A stretch of 11,622 bases of DNA from NCBI GenBank assembly GCA_003538495.1, contig DPSD01000132.1:1-11622 (forward strand), in the 5' to 3' direction. Positions 1 through 7,528 of this stretch are shown in pieces. The notes below the pieces were generated by a model. That model made no database searches and was not told where the DNA came from. It saw only the letters and a list, made by a program, of their open reading frames with translations. A program made the translations under genes and the position numbers. Origin of the DNA: Accumulibacter sp. (GTDB lineage: Bacteria; Pseudomonadota; Gammaproteobacteria; Burkholderiales; Rhodocyclaceae). Numbering within the stretch: position 1 is the stretch's first letter; the number at the start of each line of letters is the position of its first letter.

Positions 1-617
1 TCGACGGCATCAACGAGGATGGCCTGGCGGTGTCCCTGTCGTTTGGTGGTCGTCTCGACATCGGCGAAGGTTTCGGAGTGCCGCTGGTCTTGCGCTACGT
101 GCTGGAAACCTGCACTCGTGCCGATGAGGCCAGCGCCGCACTGGTGCGGGTGCCGGTGCATATGAGCTACAACGTGACCGTGATCGATCGTCGCGGGGAG
201 TTCGCGACGGTCTACCTGGCGCCAGGCAAGACCGGCGACATCCGGCGTCTGGCGGCGGTGACCAATCACCAGCAGAAGGTCGAATGGCACCAGCACGCGC
301 GTGCCACGTCGACCGTCGAGCGTCTTCGGCGGCTGCGGCTGATGCTGCAGGACAGCGAGTTGAGCAGCGAGAAGCTGATCGCGGCGTTCCTGCAAGCGCC
401 GATCTACTCGCACGCGTTTGCCCGCGGTCTGGGTACGCTCTACTCGGCCGCCTACTGGCCGAGCGAAGGCCGTGCCGATTTTTTCTGGCCAGGACTTGAC
501 TGGTCACAGTCATTTGCAGATTTCACTCCGGGCGAGCGGCTTATCGAGTTTGGCAATTCGCCACGGCCACATCACATTACACGAGGCATCGACCTGCGTG
601 AGGAGACAAGACCATGA
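1..617 (+). CDS. C45 family peptidase / acyl-CoA:6-APA acyltransferase-like Ntn-hydrolase (5' truncated)
   Basis: This is the C-terminal part of a gene that enters from the left edge; the frame is open from base 3. Translation begins with DGINEDGLAVSLSF, matching the conserved D-G-x-N-x-x-G-L segment of the C45/linear-amide Ntn-hydrolase family. Later family-like stretches are VTNHQ, a TS..R segment, and GLGTLYSAAYWPSEG followed by a W-rich tail. About 204 residues are visible of a family length near 350. The catalytic N-terminal cysteine and the true start lie outside the window, so activity cannot be judged. Members cleave or transfer amide-linked acyl groups, including penicillin amide bonds and N-acyl amino acids; the substrate here is unknown. 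The TGA stop overlaps the next ATG (ATGA, 614-617), so the two genes are probably translationally coupled. An internal GTG at base 30 is not the real start, because homologous sequence continues upstream. Confidence 0.8.
   Translation, partial: DGINEDGLAVSLSFGGRLDIGEGFGVPLVLRYVLETCTRADEASAALVRVPVHMSYNVTVIDRRGEFATVYLAPGKTGDIRRLAAVTNHQQKVEWHQHARATSTVERLRRLRLMLQDSELSSEKLIAAFLQAPIYSHAFARGLGTLYSAAYWPSEGRADFFWPGLDWSQSFADFTPGERLIEFGNSPRPHHITRGIDLREETRP
601..605 (+). promoter_or_regulatory. Ribosome binding site of the decarboxylase gene
   Basis: AGGAG lies 8 bases before the ATG at 614, inside the last codons of the upstream gene. It supports 614 as the start and reinitiation across the ATGA overlap. 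Confidence 0.7.
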
Positions 618-3379
618 AGGCAGACAGCAAGAGCAAGAAATCCCTTGGTGAATACTACAGCGCGCTGCAGCTGCGGACCGACCGCTGGAGTGCCCTGAAG
701 ATCGCCAGCGAACAACTCCTCGAAAGTCAAACCGAACGGAAGAGAATCTACGCCCAGAACAAGGTCGTCGAATTGATCGAGGCCTTGCGTCCGATCGAAC
801 TCTACTGGGCGTTCCCGGGTCACGATACCTTCGGCCGACTCGGCGAACTGGTCAGCACGGGTCGATTTGACGTACTTGCAGGTACCGTGCGGAATATCTG
901 CCGCTCGCTGCTGAGCAACAGCTATCGGCAGAATCCGCATCACCACGATGTCGAGGAGTTGTCCGAGGGCAGTCCCGACGACGAGTCCAATGAGCAGCGC
1001 GGCAAGGATTTGCTCTACTTTGAAGTGCTGATCGTAGACAACCTGTCAGCAATGCAGGAAGCGAATCTGCGTCGCACGCTTGGCGGAATGCGGCGTCTGG
1101 AGGACCCCTTCGTGTATGAGCTGGTGTTCGTGCCCAGCCTGACCGATGCCTTGATCGCCGTGATGTTCAACCACAACCTGCAGGCGGTAGTGGTTCGCAA
1201 TGGCTTGAAGCGCGAGTCGGAGCAGACTCTGGAACTTCTCCACCGCTACCTGTCGCGGCTCGACGAGGAGGCACTGGAGGCCATTGAACCCAAGGAGTAC
1301 GGTCCCGAGCTATGCCGCTCGATCGCCAAGCTTCGTCCCGAGCTCGATGTCTACCTGTTTACCGACCAGTCGGTCGAAGAGATCGCCGGCACCCGGCTGG
1401 GCAACTGTCAGCGCGTGTTCTACAACCAGGAAGATCATCTGGACCTGCACCTGAACATCCTGCGCGGCGTCGCCAAGCGCTTTGAGGCGCCGTTCTTCAA
1501 CGCCTTGACGGAATACGCCCGCAAGCCCACCGGGGTGTTTCACGCGATGCCGATCAGCCGCGGCAAGTCGATCACCTGTTCCCACTGGATCAAGGACATG
1601 GGCGACTTTTACGGGATGAACATCTTCCTCGCTGAAACCTCGGCTACCTCGGGCGGGCTCGACAGCCTGCTGGAACCGCACGGGCCGATCAAGAGGGCGC
1701 AGGAAAAGGCCGCTCGCGCGTTCGGCTCGAAACAGACGTTTTTCGCCACCAACGGCACCTCCACCTGCAACAAGATCGTCGTGCAAGCGATTGTCCGCCC
1801 GGGAGACATTGTTCTGGTCGATCGCGACTGCCACAAGTCGCACCACTACGGCATGGTCCTGGCCGGGGCGCAGGTGGTCTATCTCGACAGCTATCCGCTT
1901 GACGCCTATTCGATGTATGGCGCGGTGCCGACCCGGGAAATCAAGCACCGGCTGCTGGAGCTGAAGGCGGCCGGCAAGCTGGACCGCGTCAGGATGCTGC
2001 TGCTCACCAACTGCACTTTCGACGGCATCGTGTACAACGTCGAGCGGGTGATGGAGGAGTGCCTGGCGATCAAGCCGGACCTGGTCTTCCTGTGGGACGA
2101 GGCGTGGTTTGCCTTTGCCCGCTTTGGTCCGGCGTACCGGCGGCGGACGGCGATGCACTGCGCCGGGCAGTTGCGCGAGCGCTATCGTTCCGACGAGTAT
2201 CGGGCGGCCTACGCCAAGTACCAGGCAAAAATGGTTGATGCCGACGACGAAACCTTGCTCAAGACCCGGCTGATGCCGGACCCGGACAAGGTGCGCGTGC
2301 GCGCGTATGCTACCCAGTCCACCCACAAGACGCTCACCGCTCTGCGCCAGGGTTCGATGATCCATGTCCACGATCAGGACTTCAAGGACGAGGTCGAGCA
2401 GGCCTTTCACGAGGCCTATATGACGCACACCTCGACCTCGCCCAACTACCAGATCATCGCCTCGCTGGATATCGGCCGACGGCAGGTTGAACTCGAGGGC
2501 TTCGAACTCATTCAGCGGCAGGTCGAGCAGGCCATGTCGTTGCGCAAGGTGATCAATACCCATCCGCTGATCAGCAAGTATTTCCACGTCCTCACCGTCG
2601 CCGAAATGATTCCTGCCGAGTATCGCAGGTCCGGCATCAAGAGTTACTGGGATCCCGAGCATGGCTGGAGTGACATCGTCAGCGCCTGGACCGAGGACGA
2701 ATTCGTCCTCGACGCCACGCGGATCACCTTGTCGGTGTCCGCTTCGGGCTGGGATGGGGATACCTTCAAGAACGCGATCCTGATGGACAGGCACGGCATC
2801 CAGATCAACAAGACCTCGCGCAACACCGTGCTGTTCATGACCAACATCGGGACCACGCGCTCGTCGGTAGCCTATCTGATCGAGGTGCTGGTCAACATTG
2901 CCCGCGATCTGGATGAACGCCTGGACTACGCCAGCAACGTCGAGCGCAAGATCTTTGACCGGCGGGTCAAGGCCTTGCGCGAGGATCTGCCGCCCTTGCC
3001 GGACTTCAGTCGCTTCCACGATTCGTTTCGCCTGAGCTCCGGCGAAGGTACCCCCGAGGGCGACATTCGGTCGGCGTATTTCCTGGCCTACGACGAAAGC
3101 AAGTGCGATTACGTGCCGATCGCGGGCAACGCCATCGAGAAGGCAATTGCCGCCGGCCGCCAGCTGGTGTCCACCACTTTCGTCATTCCCTATCCGCCCG
3201 GTTTTCCGATTCTGGTCCCGGGCCAGGTGATCAGTCAGGAAATCATCACCTTCATGCGCGCACTGGACGTCAAGGAGATTCATGGCTACCGGCCCGAACT
3301 CGGCTTGCGCATATTTACCGAGGACGCGCTGGCGGCACTCGAGGCATCGCCGTCGTCGATTCAGGAACTGCCTGCTTGA
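614..3379 (+). CDS. PLP-dependent Orn/Lys/Arg-type amino acid decarboxylase (921 aa)
   Basis: Fold-type I PLP enzyme of the bacterial basic amino acid decarboxylase family, expected to convert arginine, lysine or ornithine to agmatine, cadaverine or putrescine in the cytoplasm. In order it has an extra N-terminal region (about 1-134) ending in a His/acidic linker, a receiver-like wing domain starting near Y135 (YFEVLIVD), and the PLP core. Core marks are SATSGG at S343, NGTST at N380, DRDCHK with H407 (predicted to stack on PLP), DEAW with D495 (pyridine nitrogen), and STHK with K572 (Schiff base). The C-terminal domain carries PYPPGFPILVPG near P859. All key residues are present. Family members such as E. 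coli AdiA are about 710-760 aa, so this protein is long because of the N-terminal extension and an insertion between D495 and K572. The ATG at 614 is supported by AGGAG and overlaps the upstream stop. Substrate preference cannot be read from the sequence. Confidence 0.9.
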   Translation: MKADSKSKKSLGEYYSALQLRTDRWSALKIASEQLLESQTERKRIYAQNKVVELIEALRPIELYWAFPGHDTFGRLGELVSTGRFDVLAGTVRNICRSLLSNSYRQNPHHHDVEELSEGSPDDESNEQRGKDLLYFEVLIVDNLSAMQEANLRRTLGGMRRLEDPFVYELVFVPSLTDALIAVMFNHNLQAVVVRNGLKRESEQTLELLHRYLSRLDEEALEAIEPKEYGPELCRSIAKLRPELDVYLFTDQSVEEIAGTRLGNCQRVFYNQEDHLDLHLNILRGVAKRFEAPFFNALTEYARKPTGVFHAMPISRGKSITCSHWIKDMGDFYGMNIFLAETSATSGGLDSLLEPHGPIKRAQEKAARAFGSKQTFFATNGTSTCNKIVVQAIVRPGDIVLVDRDCHKSHHYGMVLAGAQVVYLDSYPLDAYSMYGAVPTREIKHRLLELKAAGKLDRVRMLLLTNCTFDGIVYNVERVMEECLAIKPDLVFLWDEAWFAFARFGPAYRRRTAMHCAGQLRERYRSDEYRAAYAKYQAKMVDADDETLLKTRLMPDPDKVRVRAYATQSTHKTLTALRQGSMIHVHDQDFKDEVEQAFHEAYMTHTSTSPNYQIIASLDIGRRQVELEGFELIQRQVEQAMSLRKVINTHPLISKYFHVLTVAEMIPAEYRRSGIKSYWDPEHGWSDIVSAWTEDEFVLDATRITLSVSASGWDGDTFKNAILMDRHGIQINKTSRNTVLFMTNIGTTRSSVAYLIEVLVNIARDLDERLDYASNVERKIFDRRVKALREDLPPLPDFSRFHDSFRLSSGEGTPEGDIRSAYFLAYDESKCDYVPIAGNAIEKAIAAGRQLVSTTFVIPYPPGFPILVPGQVISQEIITFMRALDVKEIHGYRPELGLRIFTEDALAALEASPSSIQELPA

Positions 3380-3440
3380 GATCGCCCGGCGCGGTTCCCC
3401 GGTTTTCGAGTGGCGCCCGTGGGTTCATTTACCGCAGACA

Positions 3441-3446
3441 GAGGAG
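3441..3446 (+). promoter_or_regulatory. Ribosome binding site deciding a GTG start
   Basis: GAGGAG ends 8 bases before GTG 3455. It makes that codon the start rather than the in-frame GTGs at 3410 or 3446; the latter overlaps the site itself. Confidence 0.65.
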
Positions 3447-3454
3447 TGCTGCCT

Positions 3455-4237
3455 GTGCTGACCGAAACGATCATCTATCGATCCGCCGGCGGGATCGCCG
3501 AGATCCGTCTGAATCGACCGCAGCGGCTCAACGCGGTGACCCAGCAACTGTACGACGAACTCACCGTCGCGCTGGGTATCGCCGAGGCCGACGGCGATGT
3601 GCGCGTGGTGCTGTTGACCGGCGAGGGCCGGGCCTTCTGCGTCGGCGCTGATCTCAAGGCGCACCAGGCCGGGCGAACGGCGTTCGACCGAAGACAATAC
3701 CTGCAGGGCGAGCAGATCGTCTGCAAGCGGCTACTGCTGCTGTCGAAGCCGGTCGTCGCCGCCGTCAATGGCTACGCGCTCGGCGCCGGCGCGGAAATGG
3801 CCATCGCAGCGGACTTTCTGCTGATGGCCGAGAGCGCGCAGATCGGCCTGCCGGAAATCAGCATCGGTACCTTCCTGGGGGGGGGCGTCACCTACCTGCT
3901 GCCGCGCCTGGTCGGGCTGGCCAAGGCGCGCGAGCTGGTCTTTCTCGGCGAACGGATCGGGGGTGCCGAGGCGATGCGCATCGGGCTGGCCAACCGGGTG
4001 TTGCCAGATGACGGATTTATCGACGCGGCGCGAGAGTTCGCCGGCAAGATCGCCGGCAAGGCGCCGTTCTCGATGCAGCTGGCCAAGGAGCAGCTGAACA
4101 TGGCGGCTGAACGCACCCTCGACGCCGCGCTGACCGCCGAGCTCGAAGGCATGATGTTCGTCGGCACGACGCAGGACTGGCAGGAAGGCCTCGACGCTTT
4201 CGCCGAAAAGCGCCCGCCGGTTTTCAGGGGGCGCTGA
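3455..4237 (+). CDS. Enoyl-CoA hydratase/isomerase family protein (crotonase 1)
   Basis: Crotonase-fold acyl-CoA enzyme of 260 aa from the GTG at 3455, the usual family length. The first oxyanion-hole segment is AFCVGADLK (residues 60-68) and the second lies in NGYALGAGAEMA. E114 (in GAEMA) and E134 (in LPEISIG) are 20 residues apart, the same spacing as the two catalytic glutamates of rat crotonase (E144/E164), so real hydratase chemistry on a 2-enoyl-CoA is plausible. The chain ends in the common EKRPPVFRGR tail. It is first in a compact cassette, with the synthetase start only 2 bp beyond its stop. The 75-bp gap after the decarboxylase shows no clear terminator, so read-through from upstream is possible. 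A run of nine Gs at 3877-3885 lies in the conserved loop after E134. Exact substrate unknown; it does not look like a feruloyl-CoA hydratase-lyase. Confidence 0.88.
   Translation: MLTETIIYRSAGGIAEIRLNRPQRLNAVTQQLYDELTVALGIAEADGDVRVVLLTGEGRAFCVGADLKAHQAGRTAFDRRQYLQGEQIVCKRLLLLSKPVVAAVNGYALGAGAEMAIAADFLLMAESAQIGLPEISIGTFLGGGVTYLLPRLVGLAKARELVFLGERIGGAEAMRIGLANRVLPDDGFIDAAREFAGKIAGKAPFSMQLAKEQLNMAAERTLDAALTAELEGMMFVGTTQDWQEGLDAFAEKRPPVFRGR
4226..4231 (+). promoter_or_regulatory. Ribosome binding site of the acyl-CoA synthetase gene
   Basis: AGGGGG lies 8 bases before ATG 4240, inside the end of crotonase 1. This supports the start and coupling across the 2-bp gap. Confidence 0.5.
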
Positions 4238-4239
4238 CC

Positions 4240-6435
4240 ATGAATACCAACCATCCGGCAGCACAACGCAGCCCCTTGCACGACTTCCTCGCCCCCGATT
4301 CGATCGCCATTGTCGGCGCCTCGGCCGATCCCACCAAGCGCGGCTACAAGGCGATGGTCGGTCTGATCAAGGACGGCTACCCGGGCAGGATCTACCCGAT
4401 CAATCCGAAAGTGGACATGGTGCTCGGCGTCAAGGCCTATCGCTCGCTGGCCGATATTCCGGGGACCGCCGATCTGGCGCTCATTTGCACCCCTGCGTCC
4501 ACGGTGCCGGGCCTGCTGGAGGAGTGCGGCAGGAAGGGCGTCAAGGGTGCGGTGATCCTGGCCAGTGGATTTCGCGAAACGGGCCGTCCCGACGGCATCA
4601 GGCTTGAGCAGGAGCTGCTGGCCGCCGCCCGGCGCAGCGGCGTGCGGGTCATCGGCCCGAACACGTCGGGGATGTTCAACCTGCACAAGAAGGTCAATCT
4701 GCTGGCGCTGAACAACGTCAAGGCCGGCGATATCGGCCTGATCTCGCAATCGGGCAACATGCTGCTGGCGCTGGTGCTCGAAGCCGAGCGCAACGGCCAG
4801 GTCGGCTTCAGCACCTATGCCGGTCCAGGCAACCAGGCCGATATCGGCTTCAACGACTACCTCCGCTATCTTGGCGAAGACGCGAACACGCGCGTCGCCA
4901 CGCTCTACGTCGAAGGCTTTCGCGACGGGCGGCGATTCCTCGACGCGGCGCGCGAGATTACCGTGCTTAAGCCGGTGGTGGTCTACAAATCCGGGTCGAC
5001 CGCAGCCGGTCAGAAGGCGGCCAGTTCGCATACCGGGGCGCTGGCCGGCAGCTATGCGATGACCGTCGACCTGTTGCGGCAGGTGGGCGTCAGCGTGGTG
5101 CAGCATTCGGACGAGATTCTGCCAGTCGCCGAGGGCCTGGCCCTGCTGCAGAAGGCACGCGGCAAGCGCGTTGCGGTGGTTGCCGACGGTGGCGGCCAGG
5201 CGACCATCGCCTCCGACCGACTGACCGAAGCCGGCCTGGAACTGGCCGAGCTGAGCGAAGAAACGCGCCAGCGGCTTGGCAGAATCCTCTTCCCGCAGGC
5301 CTCGCTGGTCAATCCGGTCGACGTTGCCGGCAGCAGCGATGCCAACCCGGCGCTGCTTGCCGATTGTCTGGAAATCGTTGCCGAAGATGACCAGGTCGAC
5401 AGTATCTTCCTGGTCGGGATGTTCGGTGGCTATCACACCCGCTTTGCCGAAGACCTGCTGGGCGGCGAGATGCGCGGTGCAGAATCGATGATCGAGCTGG
5501 CCCGCAGGACCGACAAGCCGCTGGTGGTCTATAGCCTCTATGCGCCTGTCAATCCACCGGCTTTGCGTCGGCTGCATCAGGCCGGGCTGCCGGTGTATAG
5601 CTCGATCGAGCACGCGGTGCGGGTATTGTCGGCGCTGGGCGAGCGCGGGCTGTACCTGGCGGCCCGCGCCGGTGACCGGAAGCTGCCGACGGTGCTCCCG
5701 AATCGTCGGGCGCAGGCTGCTTTTGCCGCGGCGCAGGCCGAGGGGCGGGACCTGTTCGAGTTCGAAGCCAAGGATCTGCTGCGCGCGCATGGCGTCGCCG
5801 TCCCGGAAGAAATGCTCGCTGGCGCCGCCGGCGATCTGGCCGGAATCGCCGCGTACTTTGCCGAGCAGCCGGTGGCGATGAAGGTGGTGTCCCGGGATAT
5901 CCTGCACAAGTCGGATGCTGGCGGGGTCAGACTCAAGGTCCTCGGCGAGGCTGGCATGCGCGTCGCTTTCGACGAGATCATCGATTCCTGCCGGGCCTAC
6001 GATCCGCAGGCGGTGATCAAAGGGGTACTGGTCACGCCGATGGCGCGCAAGGGTGTCGAGGTGATCATCGGCGTTATTCGCGACCCGGTTTTCGGGTCCG
6101 TGCTGATGTTCGGGCTGGGAGGCATCTTCGTCGAAATCCTCGAGGACGTCGCTTTTCGCGCGATTCCCCTGTCCTACGACGATGCGTGTTCGATGGTCGG
6201 TCAAATCAAGTCGCGAAAGATCCTCGAAGGCGTTCGCGGCGAAGCGGCGGTCGACAAGGACGCACTGGTCGATTTGCTGTTGAAAGTGTCGAGCATCGTC
6301 GACGCCTACCCGCAACTGGCCGAACTGGACCTCAATCCGGTCATTGCTCTGGACGATGGCTATGCCGTGGTCGACGCCAGGATAATCGTCGTCCGGGCCG
6401 CTGCCGGCAAGAACGACAATCCCCGGGAAGGATGA
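4240..6435 (+). CDS. NDP-forming acyl-CoA synthetase, fused alpha-beta (acetate--CoA ligase family)
   Basis: Member of the nucleoside-diphosphate-forming acyl-CoA synthetase superfamily, which makes acyl-CoA from a carboxylic acid, ATP and CoA (releasing ADP and phosphate) or runs the reverse reaction. The 731-aa chain has the fused order. It starts with a CoA-binding Rossmann domain (about 10-110, IVGASADP from I24). Succinyl-CoA-ligase-like domains follow (about 150-450), with GLISQSGN and SSHTGALAG, where H264 is the predicted phosphohistidine. The chain ends with an ATP-grasp domain (about 500-725) with MKVVSRDILHKSDAGGV, where H556 matches the second phosphate-relay histidine of the beta part, plus FGLGGIFVE and ELDLNPV. 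No C-terminal acetyltransferase domain is present. Family members act on acetate, aryl acids, pimelate or hydroxycinnamates (FerA type), so flanking crotonases suggest an acid degraded after CoA activation. Which acid is not decidable here. Confidence 0.9.
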   Translation: MNTNHPAAQRSPLHDFLAPDSIAIVGASADPTKRGYKAMVGLIKDGYPGRIYPINPKVDMVLGVKAYRSLADIPGTADLALICTPASTVPGLLEECGRKGVKGAVILASGFRETGRPDGIRLEQELLAAARRSGVRVIGPNTSGMFNLHKKVNLLALNNVKAGDIGLISQSGNMLLALVLEAERNGQVGFSTYAGPGNQADIGFNDYLRYLGEDANTRVATLYVEGFRDGRRFLDAAREITVLKPVVVYKSGSTAAGQKAASSHTGALAGSYAMTVDLLRQVGVSVVQHSDEILPVAEGLALLQKARGKRVAVVADGGGQATIASDRLTEAGLELAELSEETRQRLGRILFPQASLVNPVDVAGSSDANPALLADCLEIVAEDDQVDSIFLVGMFGGYHTRFAEDLLGGEMRGAESMIELARRTDKPLVVYSLYAPVNPPALRRLHQAGLPVYSSIEHAVRVLSALGERGLYLAARAGDRKLPTVLPNRRAQAAFAAAQAEGRDLFEFEAKDLLRAHGVAVPEEMLAGAAGDLAGIAAYFAEQPVAMKVVSRDILHKSDAGGVRLKVLGEAGMRVAFDEIIDSCRAYDPQAVIKGVLVTPMARKGVEVIIGVIRDPVFGSVLMFGLGGIFVEILEDVAFRAIPLSYDDACSMVGQIKSRKILEGVRGEAAVDKDALVDLLLKVSSIVDAYPQLAELDLNPVIALDDGYAVVDARIIVVRAAAGKNDNPREG
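6428..6432 (+). promoter_or_regulatory. Ribosome binding site of crotonase 2
   Basis: AAGGA lies 9 bases before ATG 6442, within the last codons of the synthetase gene. Confidence 0.55.
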
Positions 6436-6441
6436 TTCGCA

Positions 6442-7230
6442 ATGAACGCACCGCTGCTCTGTGACTCCCTGCTCGAACTCGACCACCGTGTTGCCACCCT
6501 GACGCTCAATCGCGACGATGTCCGCAACGCGCTGACCGGTACGCGCCTGATCGACGAGATCGTCAGCGTCGCCGACTGGGTCAACCGCTGTGACGACGTA
6601 TCCGTACTGGTGATCACCGGTGCCGGGTCGGCCTTCTCGGCGGGTGGCAACGTCAAGGACATGGCCAGGCGCAGCGGTGATTTCGCGGGCGGCGTGGCCG
6701 AGGTCGCCCAGCGCTATCGCCGTGGCATTCAGCGGATCCCGCTGGCGCTGAACGACGTTGAAGTGCCGGTGATCGCGGCGATCAACGGTGCGGCGGTTGG
6801 CGCCGGTTTCGATCTCGCCAACATGGCAGATATCCGCCTTGCCTCAAGCCGGGCCACCTTCGGCGAGACCTTCCTCAACCTCGGCATCATTCCTGGTGAC
6901 GGCGGCGCGTGGTTCATGCAGCGGCTGATCGGCTACCAGCAGGCATTCGAGCTGACCCTCAGCGGACGCATGGTGACCGCCGCCGAAGCCAGGACGCTCG
7001 GGGTCGTGCTCGAGGTGCTCGAACCCGAGCAGCTGATGCCCAGGGTAATGGAACTTGCCGCGCGCTTTGCTGCCCAGCCGGCGAAGGCGGTGCGCCTGAC
7101 CAAGCGCCTGATGAAGATGGCACAACGCATGGAGCTGAGGGACTTCCTCGATCTTTGCGCGTCGTTTCAGGGGATGTGCCATAACGAAGCGGAGCATCTC
7201 GAGGCGGTGCAGCGGATGCTGAAGAAATGA
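6442..7230 (+). CDS. Crotonase/enoyl-CoA hydratase family protein (crotonase 2, GNVKDM type)
   Basis: Second crotonase-fold protein, 262 aa, starting 6 bp after the synthetase stop and clearly cotranscribed with it. The oxyanion-hole segment is AFSAGGNVKDM (64-74), followed by NGAAVGAGFDLANMADIR and TFGETFLNLGIIPGDGGAW. At the two positions of the classical catalytic glutamates it has D124 and F144, with E142 two residues before the second position. From memory, an Asp at the first position and a Glu shifted by two are typical of the GNVKDM subfamily, so this looks like a different chemistry or substrate class (hydratase, isomerase or other) rather than a decayed gene. It ends at LEAVQRMLKK, about ten residues short of the usual EKR-P-x-F tail seen in crotonase 1. 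It is unlikely to be redundant with crotonase 1, because the active-site residues differ. Confidence 0.86.
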   Translation: MNAPLLCDSLLELDHRVATLTLNRDDVRNALTGTRLIDEIVSVADWVNRCDDVSVLVITGAGSAFSAGGNVKDMARRSGDFAGGVAEVAQRYRRGIQRIPLALNDVEVPVIAAINGAAVGAGFDLANMADIRLASSRATFGETFLNLGIIPGDGGAWFMQRLIGYQQAFELTLSGRMVTAAEARTLGVVLEVLEPEQLMPRVMELAARFAAQPAKAVRLTKRLMKMAQRMELRDFLDLCASFQGMCHNEAEHLEAVQRMLKK

Positions 7231-7258
7231 TGCGATGGCCACCGTATCGGGTGAGCAA

Positions 7259-7270
7259 GACAACGTTGTC
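7259..7270. repeat. Perfect 12-bp palindrome after crotonase 2
   Basis: GACAACGTTGTC is self-complementary over all 12 bases, 28 bp past the crotonase 2 stop. It has the size of a dimeric repressor half-site pair. No T-run follows, so it is not a terminator. Confidence 0.4.
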
Positions 7271-7328
7271 CACGGCCTGGTGTGGGATTGGTGTCAGATT
7301 GGTCCCGGGCAGTTCGCTGGAATTGGTC

Positions 7329-7357
7329 TTGGCGCGACCCTGTTTTGTGTGTAAAGT
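7329..7357 (+). promoter_or_regulatory. Candidate sigma-70 promoter for the TRAP transporter genes
   Basis: TTGGCG (7329-7334) and TAAAGT (7352-7357) are separated by 17 bases; each box matches 4 of 6 consensus positions. The predicted transcript start near 7364 would leave a leader of about 230 nt before the ATG at 7596. Prediction by eye only. Confidence 0.3.
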
Positions 7358-7382
7358 CGATCGTGTTGGCATCTTGTGGGCT

Positions 7383-7436
7383 GCAGATGGCGCAGTGTTT
7401 CTGTGGATTGCTGTTCGCCAACAGCGCAGATAGCGC
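7383..7436. repeat. Short direct repeat flanking a small hairpin
   Basis: GCAGATGGCGC (7383-7393) recurs as GCAGATAGCGC (7426-7436), with one mismatch and 43 bp between starts, about four helical turns. Between them GCTGTT (7410-7415) and AACAGC (7420-7425) form a perfect 6-bp stem with a CGCC loop. Confidence 0.35.
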
Positions 7437-7468
7437 CGGAACGTGCTGATGCAAAGCTACCCGGTCAG

Positions 7469-7492
7469 TGATTTGGCATCGATGGGAAATCA
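7469..7492. promoter_or_regulatory. 24-bp near-perfect palindrome, candidate operator
   Basis: Arms TGATTT (7469-7474) and AAATCA (7487-7492) are inverted repeats. They share the same centre as the inner palindrome CATCGATG (7477-7484); only the GG/GG positions between break symmetry. Ten of twelve base pairs match. It lies about 100 bp before the solute-binding protein gene and downstream of the candidate promoter, where a bound repressor would block transcription. The protein is unknown. Confidence 0.4.
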
Positions 7493-7528
7493 ATGTGCAG
7501 GCGGTTCGCATACCTTCCGATGACCAGA

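Noticed and set aside
1310..3283. 657-aa open frame on the - strand opposite the decarboxylase
   Set aside because: Same kind of antisense shadow; the + strand has intact catalytic motifs and a good RBS.
3410..3454. Longer N-terminus for crotonase 1 from GTG 3410
   Set aside because: No SD there, the extra 15 residues match nothing in the family, and GAGGAG is ideally placed for GTG 3455.
3892..6486. 864-aa open frame on the - strand opposite the synthetase gene
   Set aside because: Low-complexity His/Arg/Gln/Asp-rich translation without domains. It is a codon-bias shadow of a clearly conserved + strand gene.
3455..7230. Assignment of the cassette as ferulate/coumarate genes (FerA/FerB type)
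   Set aside because: The synthetase superfamily fits, but neither crotonase shows hydratase-lyase motifs, so the specific pathway name is not supported.
7227..7433. 68-aa ORF overlapping the crotonase 2 stop (ATGA)
   Set aside because: Weak SD, no recognisable motif, and it runs through the palindromes and candidate promoter of the leader.
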